A stretch of DNA of 5,040 nucleotides from Pseudomonadota bacterium (GTDB taxonomy: Bacteria; Pseudomonadota; Alphaproteobacteria; Caulobacterales; Aquidulcibacteraceae). Location: assembly GCA_023461135.1 (NCBI GenBank), contig JAEWNX010000274.1, positions 1-5,040 on the forward strand. The letters are read 5' to 3'. A program made the translations under genes and the position numbers. Positions 4,112 through 5,040 of this stretch are shown here, piece by piece (position 1 is the stretch's first letter; each line of letters starts with the position of its first letter). The notes below the pieces were generated by a model. The model worked only from the letters and a program-made list of their open reading frames with translations, did no database searches and was not told the DNA's origin.

Positions 4112-5040
4112 GTGCGCGTACGCACGCTGATCGTGCTGCGCTGGCTGGCCGTCATGGGCCAGACCGTTGCTGTGCTGTTCGTTCGCTACGGACTGGACGT
4201 CGATTTCCCTCTGGGCTGGGCGCTGGCGGCGATCGGCGTTTCAGTGGCGCTCAATCTCGCGCTCTCCTTCATGCGCCGCGCGCAGGAATTGGCGTTGGAG
4301 TGGGAAGCGGCCGCGCAGCTCGCCTACGACGTCGTGCAGCTTGCTGTTCTGCTGGCTTTGACGGGCGGGCTACAGAACCCCTTCGTGTTCTTGTTTGTCG
4401 CGCCTGTTGCAGTGTCGGCGACCATTTTGCGTCCTGCCGTCACCGCGATGCTCGCGGCGCTCACCTTCGCATGCGTCGGCGCGATCTCGGTGTTGCGGCT
4501 GCCGCTGCCGTGGCCGGAGGACGCAACGTTCAACCTGCCTCCGCTCTACCAGCTCGGCATCGCCGCCGCAGTTCTCGTCGGTCTTGGCTTCACCAGCGTC
4601 TATGCCTGGCGCGTCGCGGCGGAAGAAGAGCGCCTGAACATCGCACTTGCGGCCGTGCAAGCCGTGCTCGCACGCGAGCAGACGCTATCTGCGCTCGGCG
4701 GGCTCGCCGCCGCCGCGGCGCACGAACTGGGCACGCCGCTCGCCACCATTCACCTCGTCGCCAAGGAGATGGCGCGCGATCTCAAGCCCGACGATCCCCG
4801 GGCGGAAGATCTGCACTTGCTGGTTACCCAGAGCGAGCGCTGCCGCGCCATCCTCGGCCAGCTTTCGGCGCGCCGCGAAACCGGCGACGTCATGCACGCC
4901 CGCGCGCCGATCAAATCGTTGCTCAACGAGATCGCCGCACCTCACGAGGGACTGGGGACCGAGATCGCCATCACCTGCGAAGGCGACGGCCCGCTTGAGG
5001 TGAAGCGTATGCCGGAGATCGTCCATGCGCTCGGCGGCAT
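4112..5040 (+). CDS. regB: RegB/PrrB/ActS-type redox sensor histidine kinase, C-terminus cut by window edge
   Basis: The visible 309 residues cover the membrane sensor and the dimerisation/phosphoacceptor domain of a RegB-type kinase, partner of the response regulator RegA/PrrA/ActR. About six hydrophobic segments span residues 5-165. Between the third and fourth lies 'GGLQNPF' (85-91), the family's ubiquinone-binding motif. The H-box 'AAAAAHELGTPLATIHLVAK' (199-218) holds the phosphoacceptor His204. 'QSERCRAILGQLS' (240-252) holds Cys244, 40 residues after the histidine, the same spacing as His225 and redox-active Cys265 of Rhodobacter capsulatus RegB. The ATP-binding domain starts near the right edge. 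Such kinases control respiration, carbon and nitrogen fixation and related genes in response to redox state. GTG 4112 is the first usable in-frame start after TAA 4061, but the nearest ribosome-site-like TGGAG (4094-4098) is 13 bases away, and the frame upstream of it (4064-4111) also looks protein-like, so the true start is uncertain. Confidence 0.9.
   Translation, partial: MRVRTLIVLRWLAVMGQTVAVLFVRYGLDVDFPLGWALAAIGVSVALNLALSFMRRAQELALEWEAAAQLAYDVVQLAVLLALTGGLQNPFVFLFVAPVAVSATILRPAVTAMLAALTFACVGAISVLRLPLPWPEDATFNLPPLYQLGIAAAVLVGLGFTSVYAWRVAAEEERLNIALAAVQAVLAREQTLSALGGLAAAAAHELGTPLATIHLVAKEMARDLKPDDPRAEDLHLLVTQSERCRAILGQLSARRETGDVMHARAPIKSLLNEIAAPHEGLGTEIAITCEGDGPLEVKRMPEIVHALGG

Noticed and set aside
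4036..4998. A 320-codon plus-strand frame starting at ATG 4036
   Set aside because: From about 4090 it overlaps the RegB gene in another frame and encodes Arg/Ala-rich text without motifs. The frame beginning at 4112 carries the RegB motifs. Only the first codons matter, as a possible displaced N-terminus.

Overview
The window is GC-rich and densely coding, and reads as a chromosomal segment of an alphaproteobacterium. The main pointers are a RegB/PrrB/ActS-type redox sensor kinase, an SCO1/SenC copper chaperone and an intracellular PhaZ-type polyhydroxyalkanoate (PHA) depolymerase. The genus cannot be fixed from this sequence. I see no RNA genes, CRISPR, insertion sequences, phage genes or other mobile DNA, and base composition is even apart from one short AT-rich island at about 2326-2349.

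Layout from left to right: (1) a YgjP/DUF45-type zinc metallopeptidase on the minus strand, cut by the left edge (1-452); (2) divergent from it across 56 bp, a small GFA/CENP-V domain zinc protein (509-889); (3) tail-to-tail with that gene, with one base between the stop codons, the intracellular PHA depolymerase (891-2186, minus); (4) a 178-bp control region holding two TGC/GCA dyads, a leader hairpin and an AT-rich palindrome (2187-2364); (5) an SCO1/SenC thioredoxin-fold copper protein (2365-3081, minus); (6) a short divergent gap with a 10-bp direct repeat; (7) a membrane-anchored phosphodiester glycosidase (NAGPA/DUF2233) family protein (3144-3965, plus); (8) a 146-bp gap; and (9) the N-terminal 309 residues of a RegB-type histidine kinase that runs off the right edge (4112-5040, plus). 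No stretch over 300 bases lacks a gene.

SCO/SenC and RegB lie about 1 kb apart. In Rhodobacter the regB/prrB, senC/prrC and regA/prrA genes form one cluster linking terminal-oxidase function to redox-controlled transcription. Here the pair is still close but separated by an NAGPA-family gene. PHA turnover is another redox-linked process, but any shared control with RegB is inference only.

Most of the window is ordinary core metabolism and I do not see a new defence, mobile or biosynthetic system. The points most worth checking are the operator-like dyads before phaZ, the unclear N-terminus of the RegB gene (no good start codon, next to a C6 tract), and the NAGPA gene placed between senC and regB.
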